A stretch of 64,000 nucleotides of DNA, from NCBI RefSeq assembly GCF_001984035.1, contig NZ_CP019449.1, forward strand, positions 1,116,001 through 1,180,000, in the 5' to 3' direction. The notes beneath the pieces were generated by a model. The model made no database searches. It had not been told where the DNA came from and saw nothing but the letters and a program-made list of their open reading frames with translations. Positions 42,311 to 53,661 of this stretch are shown one piece after another (within the stretch, counting starts at the first letter, position 1; every line of letters begins with the position of its first letter). A program made the position numbers and the translations under genes. This DNA comes from Sphingopyxis sp. QXT-31. Its GTDB lineage: Bacteria; Pseudomonadota; Alphaproteobacteria; Sphingomonadales; Sphingomonadaceae.

Positions 42311-43595
42311 TATCGAACAGAAAGTCACCGTCGTCGGCCTGGGCTATATCGGCCTACCGACCGCCGCGCTGATCGCCCGCTCGGGCTGCAAGGTCACCGG
42401 CATCGACGTCAGCGCGCATGTCGTCGAGACCGTCAACAACGGCAAGGTGCATATTGAGGAAGTCGACCTCGACGGCTTGGTCCAGGGCGTCGTGTCGCGC
42501 GGGGCGCTCGTCGCCTCGACGGTGATGGTCGCCGCCGACACCTTCGTCATCGCGGTGCCGACCCCGCACGACGAGGAGCATCGCCCCGACATTTCCTATG
42601 TCCTCGACGCCGCACGCGCGATCGCCAAGGTGCTCGAACCGGGCAATCTGGTGATCCTCGAATCGACCTCGCCGGTCGGCACGACCGAGAAGGTCGCCGA
42701 ACTGCTCGCCGCCGAGCGCCCCGACCTCAAGGTCCCGGGCCGCTGCGCGGGCACCCCCGACATCTTCCTCGCTTATTGTCCCGAGCGCGTCTTGCCGGGC
42801 CGCATCCTCGTCGAGCTGGTCGACAACGACCGCTGCATCGGCGGCATCACCCCGCGCTGCGCGCGCCGGGCGATGACCTTCTACCGCCAGTTCGTGCGCG
42901 GCGCCTGCGTCACCACGACCGCGCGCGCCGCCGAAATGGTCAAGCTGGTCGAGAACAGCTACCGCGACGTCAACATCGCCTTCGCCAACGAGCTGTCCAT
43001 GATCGCCGACAAGATGGGGGTCGATGTGTGGGACGTGATCCGCCTCGCCAACCTCCACCCGCGCGTCAACATCCTGCAGCCGGGCCCCGGCGTCGGTGGC
43101 CATTGCATCGCGGTCGATCCCTGGTTCCTCGTCCATGGCGCGCCCGACGAGAGCCGGTTGATACGCACCGCGCGTGAGGTCAATCTGTCGAAGACCGCGC
43201 ATGTCATCGCCGCGACCGCCGCGCTCGTCGCAGGCCATCCGCAGGCGAAGGTCGGCGTGCTGGGCCTCGCCTTCAAACCCAATATCGACGATTTCCGCGA
43301 AAGCCCCGCGGTCGAGGTCGCCGCGGCGCTCGCGCGCCAGTTCGGCAAGCGCATCCGCATCGTCGAGCCCTTCGCGCGGGGCCTGCCGATGGAATTCGCG
43401 GGCAGCGGGGCGGAACTGGTCGAGCTCGACGATGCGCTGGCCGAATGCGACGTGATGGTGGTGCTCGTCGATCACGATGTGTTCAAGTCGGTCCCGCTCG
43501 AGGAGCGCAGCGGCAAGATCGTCTACGACACGCGCGGCCTGTGGCCGGACCAGGGCTGGCCGGCGGCGCCGAGCGCACCGCGGGCAGTGGCTTAA
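42300..43595 (+). CDS. wecC: UDP-N-acetyl-D-mannosamine dehydrogenase (WecC/WbpA family)
   Basis: This 431-residue dehydrogenase oxidises UDP-ManNAc to UDP-ManNAcA. The GTG start at 42300 lies inside the wecB end, and the protein reads PVDIEQKVTVVGLGYIGLPT. The lysine region AEMVKLVENSYRDVNIAFAN, catalytic Cys in PGPGVGGHCIAVDPWFLVH and LAFKPNIDDFRESPA are conserved. The related WbpA makes UDP-GlcNAcA for WbpB, so this enzyme or the one at 7315 may serve that step. The wecB-wecC order is that of enterobacterial common antigen loci. Confidence 0.92.
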   Translation: MPVDIEQKVTVVGLGYIGLPTAALIARSGCKVTGIDVSAHVVETVNNGKVHIEEVDLDGLVQGVVSRGALVASTVMVAADTFVIAVPTPHDEEHRPDISYVLDAARAIAKVLEPGNLVILESTSPVGTTEKVAELLAAERPDLKVPGRCAGTPDIFLAYCPERVLPGRILVELVDNDRCIGGITPRCARRAMTFYRQFVRGACVTTTARAAEMVKLVENSYRDVNIAFANELSMIADKMGVDVWDVIRLANLHPRVNILQPGPGVGGHCIAVDPWFLVHGAPDESRLIRTAREVNLSKTAHVIAATAALVAGHPQAKVGVLGLAFKPNIDDFRESPAVEVAAALARQFGKRIRIVEPFARGLPMEFAGSGAELVELDDALAECDVMVVLVDHDVFKSVPLEERSGKIVYDTRGLWPDQGWPAAPSAPRAVA

Positions 43596-43602
43596 GTAGC
43601 TT

Positions 43603-43777
43603 CCTTCTCCCTTGATGGGAGAAGGATACGAAGCCTTGCCGCGGAGCGGCTTGGCGAAGTTGGATGAGGGTGATGGTGGGTCCATGCACCGCGCGCTTCA
43701 GGCAGAGCCCGCACCCCCACCGCTGCGACTTACGAACAAGTTCGTAAGTCTCGCTGCCTCCCCCATCGAGGGGGAGG
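43603..43777. repeat. Cluster of short hairpins, REP-like intergenic element
   Basis: Three main inverted repeats occur in the 231-base wecC-hslV gap: stems CCTTCTCCC/GGGAGAAGG at 43603-43611 and 43617-43625, GACTTACGAAC/GTTCGTAAGTC at 43727-43737 and 43740-43750 (loop of 2), and CCTCCCCC/GGGGGAGG at 43757-43764 and 43770-43777. A GCCGC/GCGGC pair lies at about 43639-43651. This resembles the dispersed intergenic repeats of sphingomonads. Transcription termination after wecC is a possible role. Confidence 0.7.
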
Positions 43778-43826
43778 GAATGCCCTCCCCTTGCGCGCCT
43801 CGCCTGACTCTCCCATATCGCGCCGC

Positions 43827-44393
43827 ATGACCGATCCTCATGCGCATAGTGCCTCGCCTTGGCACGGAACCACCATCCTCTCCGCCCGCAGCGCCGACAA
43901 GGTCGTCATCATCGGCGACGGCCAGGTGTCGATGGGGCAGACGGTGATGAAGCCCAACGCTCGCAAGGTGCGCCGCCTGCACGACGGCAGCGTCATCGGC
44001 GGCTTCGCCGGCGCGACCGCCGACGCCTTCACCCTGTTCGAGCGGCTCGAGGGCAAGCTCGAGCGACATAACGGCCAGTTGCTGCGCGCCGCGGTCGAGC
44101 TCGCCAAGGATTGGCGCACCGACAAATATCTGCGCAACCTGGAAGCGATGATGATCGTCGCCGACAAGGAGGTGACGCTTGTCATCACCGGCAACGGCGA
44201 CGTGCTCGAGCCCAAGGGCGGCATCGCCGCGATCGGGTCGGGCGGCAATTTTGCGCTGTCGGCGGCACGCGCGCTGGTCGATTACGAAAAGGATCCCGAA
44301 ATCCTCGCGCGCAAGGCGATGGAGGTCGCGGCGGATATCTGCGTCTACACCAACGACCAGTTCACCTCCGAAATCATTGAAACCCAGGTCTGA
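43827..44393 (+). CDS. hslV: ATP-dependent protease subunit HslV
   Basis: HslV is the threonine-type proteolytic core of the HslVU protease. The 188-residue protein has a short propeptide ([14 protein letters not shown]), then the catalytic Thr at position 15 of [38 protein letters not shown] and the C-terminal [13 protein letters not shown] are family-typical. Autocleavage after Gly14 would expose the Thr. It stands directly before hslU, separated by 5 bases. The frame opens earlier (43791), but the ATG at 43827 leaves the expected propeptide length. Confidence 0.96.
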   Translation: MTDPHAHSASPWHGTTILSARSADKVVIIGDGQVSMGQTVMKPNARKVRRLHDGSVIGGFAGATADAFTLFERLEGKLERHNGQLLRAAVELAKDWRTDKYLRNLEAMMIVADKEVTLVITGNGDVLEPKGGIAAIGSGGNFALSAARALVDYEKDPEILARKAMEVAADICVYTNDQFTSEIIETQV

Positions 44394-44398
44394 TCCCC

Positions 44399-45700
44399 AT
44401 GAACGATACACTGACTCCGAAGGCGATCGTCGCCGCGCTCGACACGCATATCATCGGACAGGATGCGGCCAAGCGCGCGGTCGCGGTGGCACTGCGCAAT
44501 CGCTGGCGCCGCCAGCAACTGCCCGCGGAACTCCGCGACGAGGTCAGCCCCAAGAATATCCTGATGATCGGCCCCACCGGCTGCGGCAAGACCGAGATTT
44601 CGCGCCGCCTGGCCAAGCTCGCCGATGCGCCCTTCATCAAGGTCGAGGCGACCAAATTTACCGAGGTCGGCTATGTCGGCCGCGACGTCGAACAGATTGC
44701 ACGCGACCTGGTCGAGGAAGCCGTGCGCCTGGAGAAAGAACGCCGCCGCGATGCGGTGCGCGTTGCAGCGGAAGATGCGGCGATGGAACGGCTGCTCGAC
44801 GCACTGACCGGCAAGGGCGCGAGCGAGGCGACGCGCCAGAGCTTTCGCCAGCGCATCCGCGAGGGCCATCTCGACGACAGCGAGGTCGAGGTCGAGGTCT
44901 CCGACGCGCCGTCGATGCCGTTCGACCTGCCCGGCCAGCCCGGGCAGATGAACATGATCAACCTCTCCGACATGCTCGGGAAGGCGATGGGCGGGCTGCC
45001 CAAGAAGCGCCGCAAGATGAAGGTCATCGACGCCGCGACGCGTCTGATCGAGGAGGAGCAGGACAAGCGGCTCGACCAGGACGATGTCGCGCGCGTCGCG
45101 CTCGCCGATGCCGAGGCGAACGGCATCGTCTTTCTCGACGAGATCGACAAGATCGCGGTCAGCGACGTGCGCGGCGGTTCGGTGAGCCGCGAGGGCGTCC
45201 AGCGCGACCTGCTGCCGCTGATCGAGGGCACGACCGTCGCGACCAAATATGGCCCGATGAAGACCGACCATATCCTGTTCATCGCGTCGGGCGCCTTCCA
45301 TGTAGCGAAACCCAGCGACCTGCTCCCCGAACTGCAGGGGCGCCTGCCGATCCGCGTCGAGCTGGGCGCTTTGACCGAAGCGGATTTCGTGCGCATCCTG
45401 AGCGAGACCAAGGCCGGCCTGCCCGAACAATATGCCGCTTTGCTCGGCACCGAGGGGGTCACGCTGACCTTTAAGCCCGATGCGATCGCGCGCGTCGCCA
45501 AGCTCGCCGCCGAGGTCAACGAGAAGGTCGAGAATATCGGCGCGCGGCGGCTCCAGACGATCATGGAGCGGCTGGTCGAGGAGGTCAGCTTCACCGCCGA
45601 GGATATCGGCGGCACATCGCTCGACATCGACGCTGCTTACGTCGATCGCCAGTTGGCGGACATCGTCGGCGACACCGACCTCAGCAAATATGTGCTCTGA
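44399..45700 (+). CDS. hslU: ATPase subunit HslU
   Basis: HslU is the AAA+ unfoldase partner of HslV. The 433-residue protein has [20 protein letters not shown], Walker A in [20 protein letters not shown], the pore loop in [10 protein letters not shown], Walker B in [12 protein letters not shown], and the sensor-II arginine near the C-terminus in [15 protein letters not shown]. The segment [18 protein letters not shown] belongs to the I-domain. It forms a two-gene operon with hslV, as in other proteobacteria. Confidence 0.97.
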   Translation: MNDTLTPKAIVAALDTHIIGQDAAKRAVAVALRNRWRRQQLPAELRDEVSPKNILMIGPTGCGKTEISRRLAKLADAPFIKVEATKFTEVGYVGRDVEQIARDLVEEAVRLEKERRRDAVRVAAEDAAMERLLDALTGKGASEATRQSFRQRIREGHLDDSEVEVEVSDAPSMPFDLPGQPGQMNMINLSDMLGKAMGGLPKKRRKMKVIDAATRLIEEEQDKRLDQDDVARVALADAEANGIVFLDEIDKIAVSDVRGGSVSREGVQRDLLPLIEGTTVATKYGPMKTDHILFIASGAFHVAKPSDLLPELQGRLPIRVELGALTEADFVRILSETKAGLPEQYAALLGTEGVTLTFKPDAIARVAKLAAEVNEKVENIGARRLQTIMERLVEEVSFTAEDIGGTSLDIDAAYVDRQLADIVGDTDLSKYVL

Positions 45701-45842
45701 CCCCGCGGCGCTCCGGCTGGCCTAATTGCCGTCCTTTTCAGCCGTTCGTTTACCGAACTTCATTTGACTTTGGCGCGTCGTCGGTGCGATGAACGGCGCG
45801 CACGGTCGAACCGGGTTGCACACGGCCGGCACGGAGACACTA

Positions 45843-46688
45843 ATGGCAGACGAGGAGGCCCCGGAGCAGGGCGAACTGGCGATCACGCGCACGGGCGACC
45901 GGCTGCGACTGGCGCGCGAGGCCGCCGGGCTGTCGCTTGCCGACGTCGCCACGCGCACGCGGATCACCCAGCGCCACCTCGAAGCGATCGAGAAGTCCGA
46001 TTTCTCCGGCCTGCCGGGCCGCACCTATGTCACCGGTTTTGCGCGCGCCTATGCCCGCGCGGTCGACCTGCCAGAGGCCGAGATCGGCACCTCCGTGCGC
46101 CGCGAACTCGAAGAAGAAGAATATGGCCGGCCGTCGTATGAGGCCTATGAGCCCACCGATCCCGCACGGCTGCCGACCGCGCGGCTGACCTGGACGCTCG
46201 TCATCGTCGCACTCGTGCTGGTGTCGGCCTATGGCGTGTGGCGCTTCCTGTCGGTCGAGCCCGACGAGGCGCTGATCGCGGCGCAGAACCGCGCTGCCGA
46301 GGAATCCGAAGCTCCCTCCGCAGCCGCCGCGCCTGCCGCCAAGGCCACAACCAAGGCCGGCGCGGTTCCCGCGGATGCGCCGGTGGTGCTCACGGGCCTG
46401 TCCGAAGTTTGGATCGGGTTCGACGACGCGACGGGCAAGACCGAGAATTGGCGGACGCTCGACGCCGGCGAGACCTATGAGGTGCCCGCCGGATATGTCC
46501 AGCAGTTCACGCTGCGGACCAGCATCCCGCAGGCGCTGAAGGTCACCGTCGGCGGCCGCGACATCGGCGCGATCGGTCCCGCCGATACGCTCGTCAAGAA
46601 TATCTCGCTGAAGCCCGCCGACTTGGTCGCGCGCGCCGACGGCGCGGGCGCTGCGCAGACGCTGCCCTCGATACCGGCCAAGCGCTGA
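45843..46688 (+). CDS. RodZ-like HTH and DUF4115 membrane protein
   Basis: This 281-residue protein has a cytoplasmic helix-turn-helix (LREAAGLSLADVATRTRIT-type segment at about residues 17-70), the FTRTYVTGFARAYAR-like linker, one transmembrane helix (LTWTLVIVALVLVSAYGVW, about 118-137), and a periplasmic DUF4115 domain. That is the architecture of RodZ, which links MreB to the cell-wall machinery. The ATG follows GGAG at 45833-45836. The linker 150-185 is rich in Ala, Lys and Thr. Shape or envelope function is inferred from the family. Confidence 0.86.
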   Translation: MADEEAPEQGELAITRTGDRLRLAREAAGLSLADVATRTRITQRHLEAIEKSDFSGLPGRTYVTGFARAYARAVDLPEAEIGTSVRRELEEEEYGRPSYEAYEPTDPARLPTARLTWTLVIVALVLVSAYGVWRFLSVEPDEALIAAQNRAAEESEAPSAAAAPAAKATTKAGAVPADAPVVLTGLSEVWIGFDDATGKTENWRTLDAGETYEVPAGYVQQFTLRTSIPQALKVTVGGRDIGAIGPADTLVKNISLKPADLVARADGAGAAQTLPSIPAKR

Positions 46689-46791
46689 CCTCGACAGACC
46701 GAAAGGTCGCCGCGCCGATTGGATTTGCGCAAATGCCCCCGTGCGCGTTATGGATCGCGCGATGGTTAACTGGGTGGGGGCCGAAAGGCAG

Positions 46792-47775
46792 ATGAACATG
46801 CGTCACTTTACACTCCTGGGCACCGCGGCGATGGCGCTCGCGGTTTCGATCCCGGGCGCGGCGACGGCGCAGGACGACACGATCGGCAAGCGCGTCGACC
46901 GGCTCGAAAAGGAAATGCGCGCGGTACAGCGCTCCGTCTTCCCGGGCGGCAGCCCGACCTTCTTCGAAGGCGAGATCGCGCCCGACAACACGCCGGGCGA
47001 ACGCTCGCGCGCCGGCGCCAATGCCCCGGTGATCGATCTGACCGCGCGCGTCGATGCACTCGAAAGCCAACTCCAGACGTTGACCGGCCAGACCGAGCAG
47101 AATGCCTTTCAGCTGCGCGAACTCGAAAAGCAATTCACCGCCTATAAGGCCGAGATGGAAAAGCGTCTCGCCGCCCCGCCCGCGGTGACCGAAACGGTGA
47201 CCCCGGCAAGCCTGCCGGTGACGCCCGTCGCCAAGCCGCCCGCCACCCCGACCGCATCGACGACCAAGTCCGCGACGACGACTCCCGCCGCCGCGCCGAC
47301 GAAAAAGCCGGCGGCTACGCCCGCTGCGTCGGCATCCAGCGCGGCGCGGCTCGCGCTGGTCAAGAAGGTCGAAATCCCTGCAACGGGAAACGAGGTCGAT
47401 GACGGCTACAACTATGGCTACCGCCTGTGGGAGGCGAAGCTCTATCCCGAAGCGCAGACGCAACTGAAGGACGTAGTTGCCAAATGGCCGAACCATCGGC
47501 TTGCGAGCTTTGCGCAGAACCTGCTCGGCCGCGCCTATCTCGACGAGGGGAAGCCCAGCCTTGCTGCGGTGGCTTTCTATAATAATTACAAGCAGAACCC
47601 CGGCGGCGCTCGCGCACCGCATAGCCTAATGTACATGGGCGTCGCGCTCGACAAGCTCGGCCGCAAGGATGCCGCGTGCAAGGCCTTCGCCGAACTCGAA
47701 GAAACCTATGGCGACAAGGCGCCGCAGGATGTCCGTACCGATGCAACCGCCGCAAAAGCAAAAGCAGGCTGCTGA
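46792..47775 (+). CDS. cpoB: Tol-Pal system coordinator CpoB (YbgF)
   Basis: CpoB is a periplasmic protein coupling Tol-Pal constriction to peptidoglycan synthesis. The 327-residue protein has a signal peptide (HFTLLGTAAMALAVSIPGAA, cut near AQD), a coiled-coil trimer region (VDRLEKEMRAVQRS and ALESQLQTLTGQTEQ), a long Pro/Ala/Thr/Lys linker at about 130-190, and TPR repeats at the end (WEAKLYPEAQTQLKDVVAKW). An ATG at 46798 is an equally plausible start. It overlaps tilS at its 3' end. Confidence 0.92.
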   Translation: MNMRHFTLLGTAAMALAVSIPGAATAQDDTIGKRVDRLEKEMRAVQRSVFPGGSPTFFEGEIAPDNTPGERSRAGANAPVIDLTARVDALESQLQTLTGQTEQNAFQLRELEKQFTAYKAEMEKRLAAPPAVTETVTPASLPVTPVAKPPATPTASTTKSATTTPAAAPTKKPAATPAASASSAARLALVKKVEIPATGNEVDDGYNYGYRLWEAKLYPEAQTQLKDVVAKWPNHRLASFAQNLLGRAYLDEGKPSLAAVAFYNNYKQNPGGARAPHSLMYMGVALDKLGRKDAACKAFAELEETYGDKAPQDVRTDATAAKAKAGC

Positions 47776-48727
47776 GGCCGACGCGCCGCACCGGCTCGCA
47801 CGCCAGTTGGAGGCGCTGGTCGGGCCGGGCTGGCAGCAGCGCAATTACGGCGTCGCGGTCTCGGGCGGCCCCGACTCCATGGCGCTGCTCTGGCTGACGG
47901 CCAGCCTGCTCCCCGGACAGGTCAAGGCCGCAACGGTCGATCACAGCCTGCGCCAAGGTTCGGCCGAGGAAGCGCGCATGGTCGCGGGTTTCTGCGCCCG
48001 CGAGCGCATTCCGCACGTCACGCTGACCCCGCCGACGCCGATCAAGGGTTCGCTGCAGGCGGCGGCGCGCGCCGAGCGCTATCGCCTGCTCGAAGAGTGG
48101 CGCGCCGACGAGGGGCTGGCGCATATCCTGACCGCGCACCACGCCGACGACCAGCTCGAGACGATCGTCATGCGCCTCAACCGCAGTAGCGGCGTCGGCG
48201 GGCTCGCCGCGATCCGGGCGAAGAACGGCTTCATCCTGCGCCCGTTGCTCCACTGGCGCCGCGACGAGCTGGTGCGGCTCGCGCTCGACGAGGATCTACC
48301 CTTCGTCGACGATCCGTCGAACGCCGACGGCCGTTTCGACCGGGCGCGGCTGCGCCATGCGCTGACCTCGCAGACCCTGCTAGACGTCGAGGCCGCGGCG
48401 CGTTCGGCCGACTGGCTCGCCGAGGCCGACGAGGCGATCGACTGGGCGGTCGAACGGCTGATCGCCGGCTGGCCCGACGCATCGGACATCGCGGTGATCC
48501 GCGACGAAGGCTATCCCCCCGAGATTTTCCGCCGCGTCGTGACCCAGCGCCTCCGCGCCAACGCCGCGGGGCTGCCGCTGCGCGGCGCCTCGCTCGACGG
48601 GGTGGTCAAGGCGATGAAGGATGGGCGCCGCGCGATGGTCGGCGCGCTGCTGATTGACGCCGTTCCGGGCCTCGAAGGCACGATCTGGCGCATTTCCGCG
48701 GCGCCGCGCCGGAAAGCCGGCAAATAA
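47741..48727 (+). CDS. tilS: tRNA(Ile)-lysidine synthetase
   Basis: TilS adds lysine to C34 of tRNA-Ile(CAU), which is essential for AUA decoding. The 328-residue protein has the PP-loop [36 protein letters not shown] and the [19 protein letters not shown] motif. It ends soon after the N-terminal catalytic domain and a short C-terminal extension, as in many alphaproteobacteria. The start is uncertain: ATG at 47741 lies inside the cpoB 3' end, and 47729 is another in-frame choice adding four residues. Confidence 0.93.
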   Translation: MQPPQKQKQAAEADAPHRLARQLEALVGPGWQQRNYGVAVSGGPDSMALLWLTASLLPGQVKAATVDHSLRQGSAEEARMVAGFCARERIPHVTLTPPTPIKGSLQAAARAERYRLLEEWRADEGLAHILTAHHADDQLETIVMRLNRSSGVGGLAAIRAKNGFILRPLLHWRRDELVRLALDEDLPFVDDPSNADGRFDRARLRHALTSQTLLDVEAAARSADWLAEADEAIDWAVERLIAGWPDASDIAVIRDEGYPPEIFRRVVTQRLRANAAGLPLRGASLDGVVKAMKDGRRAMVGALLIDAVPGLEGTIWRISAAPRRKAGK

Positions 48728-48821
48728 GGCCGAAAGGCTCAAAGGCTCATTGTCATTTAACGCGATTATCCTATCTTGGCGGGGTACAAGCGCGACGCGC
48801 GCTACTTTTGGAAAGATTCCG

Positions 48822-50765
<1,944 letters not shown>

Positions 50766-50788
50766 TCCGGCGCCTTGGGGGAGGAGCG

Positions 50789-51280
50789 ATGAAGCGCCTG
50801 AAATTCAGCCTGCCCCGCTTCGGGCTCGGCGTCGCGGCAATGTTTGCGCTCGCCAGCCCGGCGCAGGCGTTACAGCGCATGGAATTCTCGCAGAAGGTCG
50901 ATCTGGAAAAGGTCGAGATCGGCCCCGGCGGAAAGCGCGACATCAGCTTTGCCGAGCCCGAGGTGGTGATCCCCGGCGACCGACTGCGCTATCGCCTCCA
51001 GATGGAGAACCGCACCGCCGAGCCCGCAGCCAGCCTTAGCTTCGTCAACCCGATCCCGCGCGAGATCCGCTTTGTCGGCACCGAGGATCTCGACGGCTTT
51101 GCCGTGTCGGTCGATGGCGGCGTGAGCTTCGGCGCGCTCGACGAGCTTCGCGTTACCTTTCCGGATGCCGCACCGCGTGCGGCGACGCGCGAGGATGTCA
51201 CCCACGTCCAATGGACGCTCGCCGAGCCGCTTGCCCCCGGCGCGGCCAAGACCGTGACCTTCTTCGGCGCCATCCGCTGA
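50789..51280 (+). CDS. Exported protein with immunoglobulin-like/DUF11-type domain
   Basis: The 163-residue product begins with a signal peptide (MKRLKFSLPRFGLGVAAMFA to about ASPAQA), followed by a single beta-rich domain. The VVIPGDRLRYRLQMENRTAE segment and the pattern of paired strands resemble DUF11 or BACON-like domains, found in surface or envelope proteins. No enzyme motif or anchor is visible. It lies 23 bases after ftsH and 10 before the DUF3800 gene, so the three probably share a transcript. Function unknown. Confidence 0.75.
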   Translation: MKRLKFSLPRFGLGVAAMFALASPAQALQRMEFSQKVDLEKVEIGPGGKRDISFAEPEVVIPGDRLRYRLQMENRTAEPAASLSFVNPIPREIRFVGTEDLDGFAVSVDGGVSFGALDELRVTFPDAAPRAATREDVTHVQWTLAEPLAPGAAKTVTFFGAIR

Positions 51281-51290
51281 GCATCCGGCG

Positions 51291-51896
51291 ATGACTATCT
51301 ATTGCGACGAATCGGGCGGGCTCAATGCCGGCGCGATGACCTTCGCCGCGGTGATGCTCACGCCCCAGGCCGCGACCGATATCCACGCCCGCTTCCGTTC
51401 GGTGACAGGCCTGCGCGGCGAGCTCAAGGGCAGCCGCATCAGCATAGTCGAGCGCGCCTATCTGCTCGAACTGGTCGATCGCGCCGGCGGCCGCGCCTGG
51501 GTCGCGGTGGCGCATCGCGATCGACTGGCGCAGGGCCCCGGCGGCACGCTGCCGAGCGACCTCGCGCTTTATGGCGCGCTGCTCAATTCGGCCGTCGGGC
51601 ATTGGCTGCCCGAAACCGGCGGCGAGTGCACCGACGTCGTCATCGACGACGGCCGCTACGATCCCAAGATCTTGAGCCACGTCCGCGAGGAAATCCAGGC
51701 CGGCCTTGGCAATTGGGGCCGCGCCTCGCTCGCCGACAGCAAGCGCAGCGACGGGGTGCAGATCGCCGACGTGATCGCGAACAGCCTGTTCAACATCGCG
51801 GTGGAATCACCCCGCGCGCATCGCATCGGGCGGATCATCGAGCCGATGCTGGCGTCGAAGGCGATAAGGGTGGCGGAGTTGACGAGCGTTCCCTGA
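51291..51896 (+). CDS. DUF3800 protein
   Basis: The 201-residue protein starts MTIYCDESGGLNAGAMTFAA, the characteristic DUF3800 opening in which the Asp and Glu are thought to bind metal as in an RNase H fold. A second acidic block occurs at DVVIDDGRYDPK and the C-terminal QIADVIANSLF supplies the last Asp. Members of this family are often found in defence or mobile regions, although biochemical activity is poorly known. Here it stands between ftsH and rpoZ, with the usual alphaproteobacterial codon use and no sign of a neighbouring partner. Confidence 0.78.
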   Translation: MTIYCDESGGLNAGAMTFAAVMLTPQAATDIHARFRSVTGLRGELKGSRISIVERAYLLELVDRAGGRAWVAVAHRDRLAQGPGGTLPSDLALYGALLNSAVGHWLPETGGECTDVVIDDGRYDPKILSHVREEIQAGLGNWGRASLADSKRSDGVQIADVIANSLFNIAVESPRAHRIGRIIEPMLASKAIRVAELTSVP

Positions 51897-51912
51897 AAGC
51901 CGATCGTCCAAC

Positions 51913-51941
51913 AAAAAAGGGCCGCGGTTTCCCGCAGCCCT
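51913..51941 (-). terminator. Intrinsic terminator downstream of rpoZ
   Basis: Read on the minus strand it forms AGGGCTGCGG-GAAA-CCGCGGCCCT, a 10-pair stem with one G-U pair and a stable GAAA loop, followed by a run of six T residues. It lies 25 bases after the rpoZ stop. The plus-strand reading has no T-run, so it serves rpoZ and not the convergent DUF3800 gene. Confidence 0.9.
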
Positions 51942-51965
51942 CTCTGGTGATTTCGCTGAAGCGAC

Positions 51966-52310
51966 TTATTCGAAGTCGCTGCCGCCGCCCGCAGGGCTGC
52001 GCGGCGGCGCGGCGGCGGTGAGGCGGAGCGCCTCCGCCGAGCGCGCGATCGAGCTGATTTCGTCGGGCGTATCGTCGTCGTCGACGACGACCTTCTGCAG
52101 CGAGCCGACGAGCGTTTCGGACAGGTCCTTCGGACGCACCGTCTGCTCGGCAATCTCGCGCAGCGCGACGACGGGGTTCTTGTCGCGGTCGCGGTCGATG
52201 GTCAGCTCCGAACCGCCCGAGATTTCGCGGGCGCGGTGCGCCGAGAGCAGAACCAGGTCGAAACGGTTGGGGACTTTGTCGACGCAATCTTCGACGGTAA
52301 CGCGGGCCAT
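51966..52310 (-). CDS. rpoZ: RNA polymerase omega subunit
   Basis: This 114-residue protein starts [20 protein letters not shown], continues with [19 protein letters not shown], and matches omega over its whole core; [12 protein letters not shown] is the conserved second helix. The C-terminal tail DFE with a PPRSPAGGG stretch is typical of sphingomonads. The ATG at 52310 was chosen; longer in-frame extensions upstream have low similarity. An intrinsic terminator follows. Confidence 0.94.
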   Translation of the reverse strand: MARVTVEDCVDKVPNRFDLVLLSAHRAREISGGSELTIDRDRDKNPVVALREIAEQTVRPKDLSETLVGSLQKVVVDDDDTPDEISSIARSAEALRLTAAAPPRSPAGGGSDFE

Positions 52311-52461
52311 AGATATTCCTTGATCGAGGAGAGGCCGGCCCAAGGGGGCTGGCGGCAAGCGCTGCGCGCTAGCAGGCGGGCCCACGAATGTCAACGAAAC
52401 CGGACGCATGGCCCTGCCCTCGCCCTTGCCCGCCGCGTCGGCCCGCGCCTATGGTGAGCGC

Positions 52462-53658
52462 ATGACCGCCGAACCCGCGTCCGCCTGCGAAGCCCATACG
52501 ATCGAGGCGGATGTCGCGGGCCACCGGCTCGAGGTGATCGTCGACGGCGACGAGAGGCTCACGCGCCTGCTCGCGCTGCTGAACGGCGCGATCCGTAGCA
52601 TCGACATGATCATGTACATCTTCGAGCACGACGCGGCGGGTTCGCGCGTGCTCGATGCGATGACCGCCGCAGCGAAGCGCGGCGTGCGCGTGCGCGCGGT
52701 GATCGACAGTTTCGGATCGGGCGATGTCTCGGACAGCGTTTTCACGCCGCTGCGCGAAGCCGGGGGCAGTGTCACCTTCTTCTCGCGCCACTGGCGGTCG
52801 AGCTACCTCATCCGCAACCATCAGAAATTGCTGCTGATCGACGAACATGTTGCGATCACCGGCGGCTTCAACATCGCCGAGCCCTATCTCAGCACCCAGC
52901 TGTCGAAATGCTGGTTCGACCTCGGCGTATTCGTCCGCGGGCCGTCGGTTGCACGCATGGTGCAATGGTTCGAGGAGATCCACGACTATACGGTGAACAA
53001 CGACGGCAAGCTGCTCATGCTCCGCCGCCTGATCCGCGAATGGCCAGTCGATATCGGGCCGATCAGCTGGCTCGTCGGCGGGCCGACGCAGCGATTGTCG
53101 CCTTGGGCGCGCGCGGTGCGCGCCGATCTCGACAAGGCGCGCCAGCTCGACATGGCGATGGCCTACTTCTCGCCCGGTCAAGGCATGCTCCGCCGCCTCG
53201 GCCGCGTGGCGAAGCGCTGCCGCGCGCGCTTCGTGATGGCGGCGAAGTCGGACAATCCCGCGACGATCGGCGCCTCGCGGCTGCTCTACGGCTATCTGCT
53301 GCGCAAAAAATCGACGATCTGGGAATATCGGCCGTGCCGGTTGCACATGAAGCTGATCGTCGTCGACGATGTCGTTTACGTCGGCACCGCCAACTTCGAC
53401 ATGCGCAGCCTGTTCATGAACGTCGAGGTTATGCTGCGCGTCGCCGACCCGGGTTTTGCGCAGCAAATGCGCGAATTCATCGCCGGTCTGCAGCCCGACT
53501 GCGACGTCATCACCGCCGAAGAACATAAGAAGCGCGGCACCTGGCTGACGCGGTTGCGCTGGACGCTGGCGTGGTTCGTCGTCGGTGTTGCCGATTACAC
53601 GGTATCGCGGCGGCTCAATTTCGGATTGGGCGAGATCGACCCGGAGACCGAAGTCTAG
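52462..53658 (+). CDS. Phospholipase D-family protein, cardiolipin synthase-like
   Basis: This 398-residue protein has two HxK(x)4D motifs. The first lies in RNHQKLLLIDEHVAITGGFN and the second in RLHMKLIVVDDVVYVGTANF, giving the two halves of the PLD active site. In the family, cardiolipin synthases condense two phosphatidylglycerols. The usual N-terminal transmembrane helices of ClsA are missing, so it resembles ClsB-type or other PLD proteins. The start at 52462 follows GGTGAG; an in-frame ATG at 52408 would add 18 residues. Confidence 0.87.
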   Translation: MTAEPASACEAHTIEADVAGHRLEVIVDGDERLTRLLALLNGAIRSIDMIMYIFEHDAAGSRVLDAMTAAAKRGVRVRAVIDSFGSGDVSDSVFTPLREAGGSVTFFSRHWRSSYLIRNHQKLLLIDEHVAITGGFNIAEPYLSTQLSKCWFDLGVFVRGPSVARMVQWFEEIHDYTVNNDGKLLMLRRLIREWPVDIGPISWLVGGPTQRLSPWARAVRADLDKARQLDMAMAYFSPGQGMLRRLGRVAKRCRARFVMAAKSDNPATIGASRLLYGYLLRKKSTIWEYRPCRLHMKLIVVDDVVYVGTANFDMRSLFMNVEVMLRVADPGFAQQMREFIAGLQPDCDVITAEEHKKRGTWLTRLRWTLAWFVVGVADYTVSRRLNFGLGEIDPETEV

Positions 53659-53661
53659 ACC

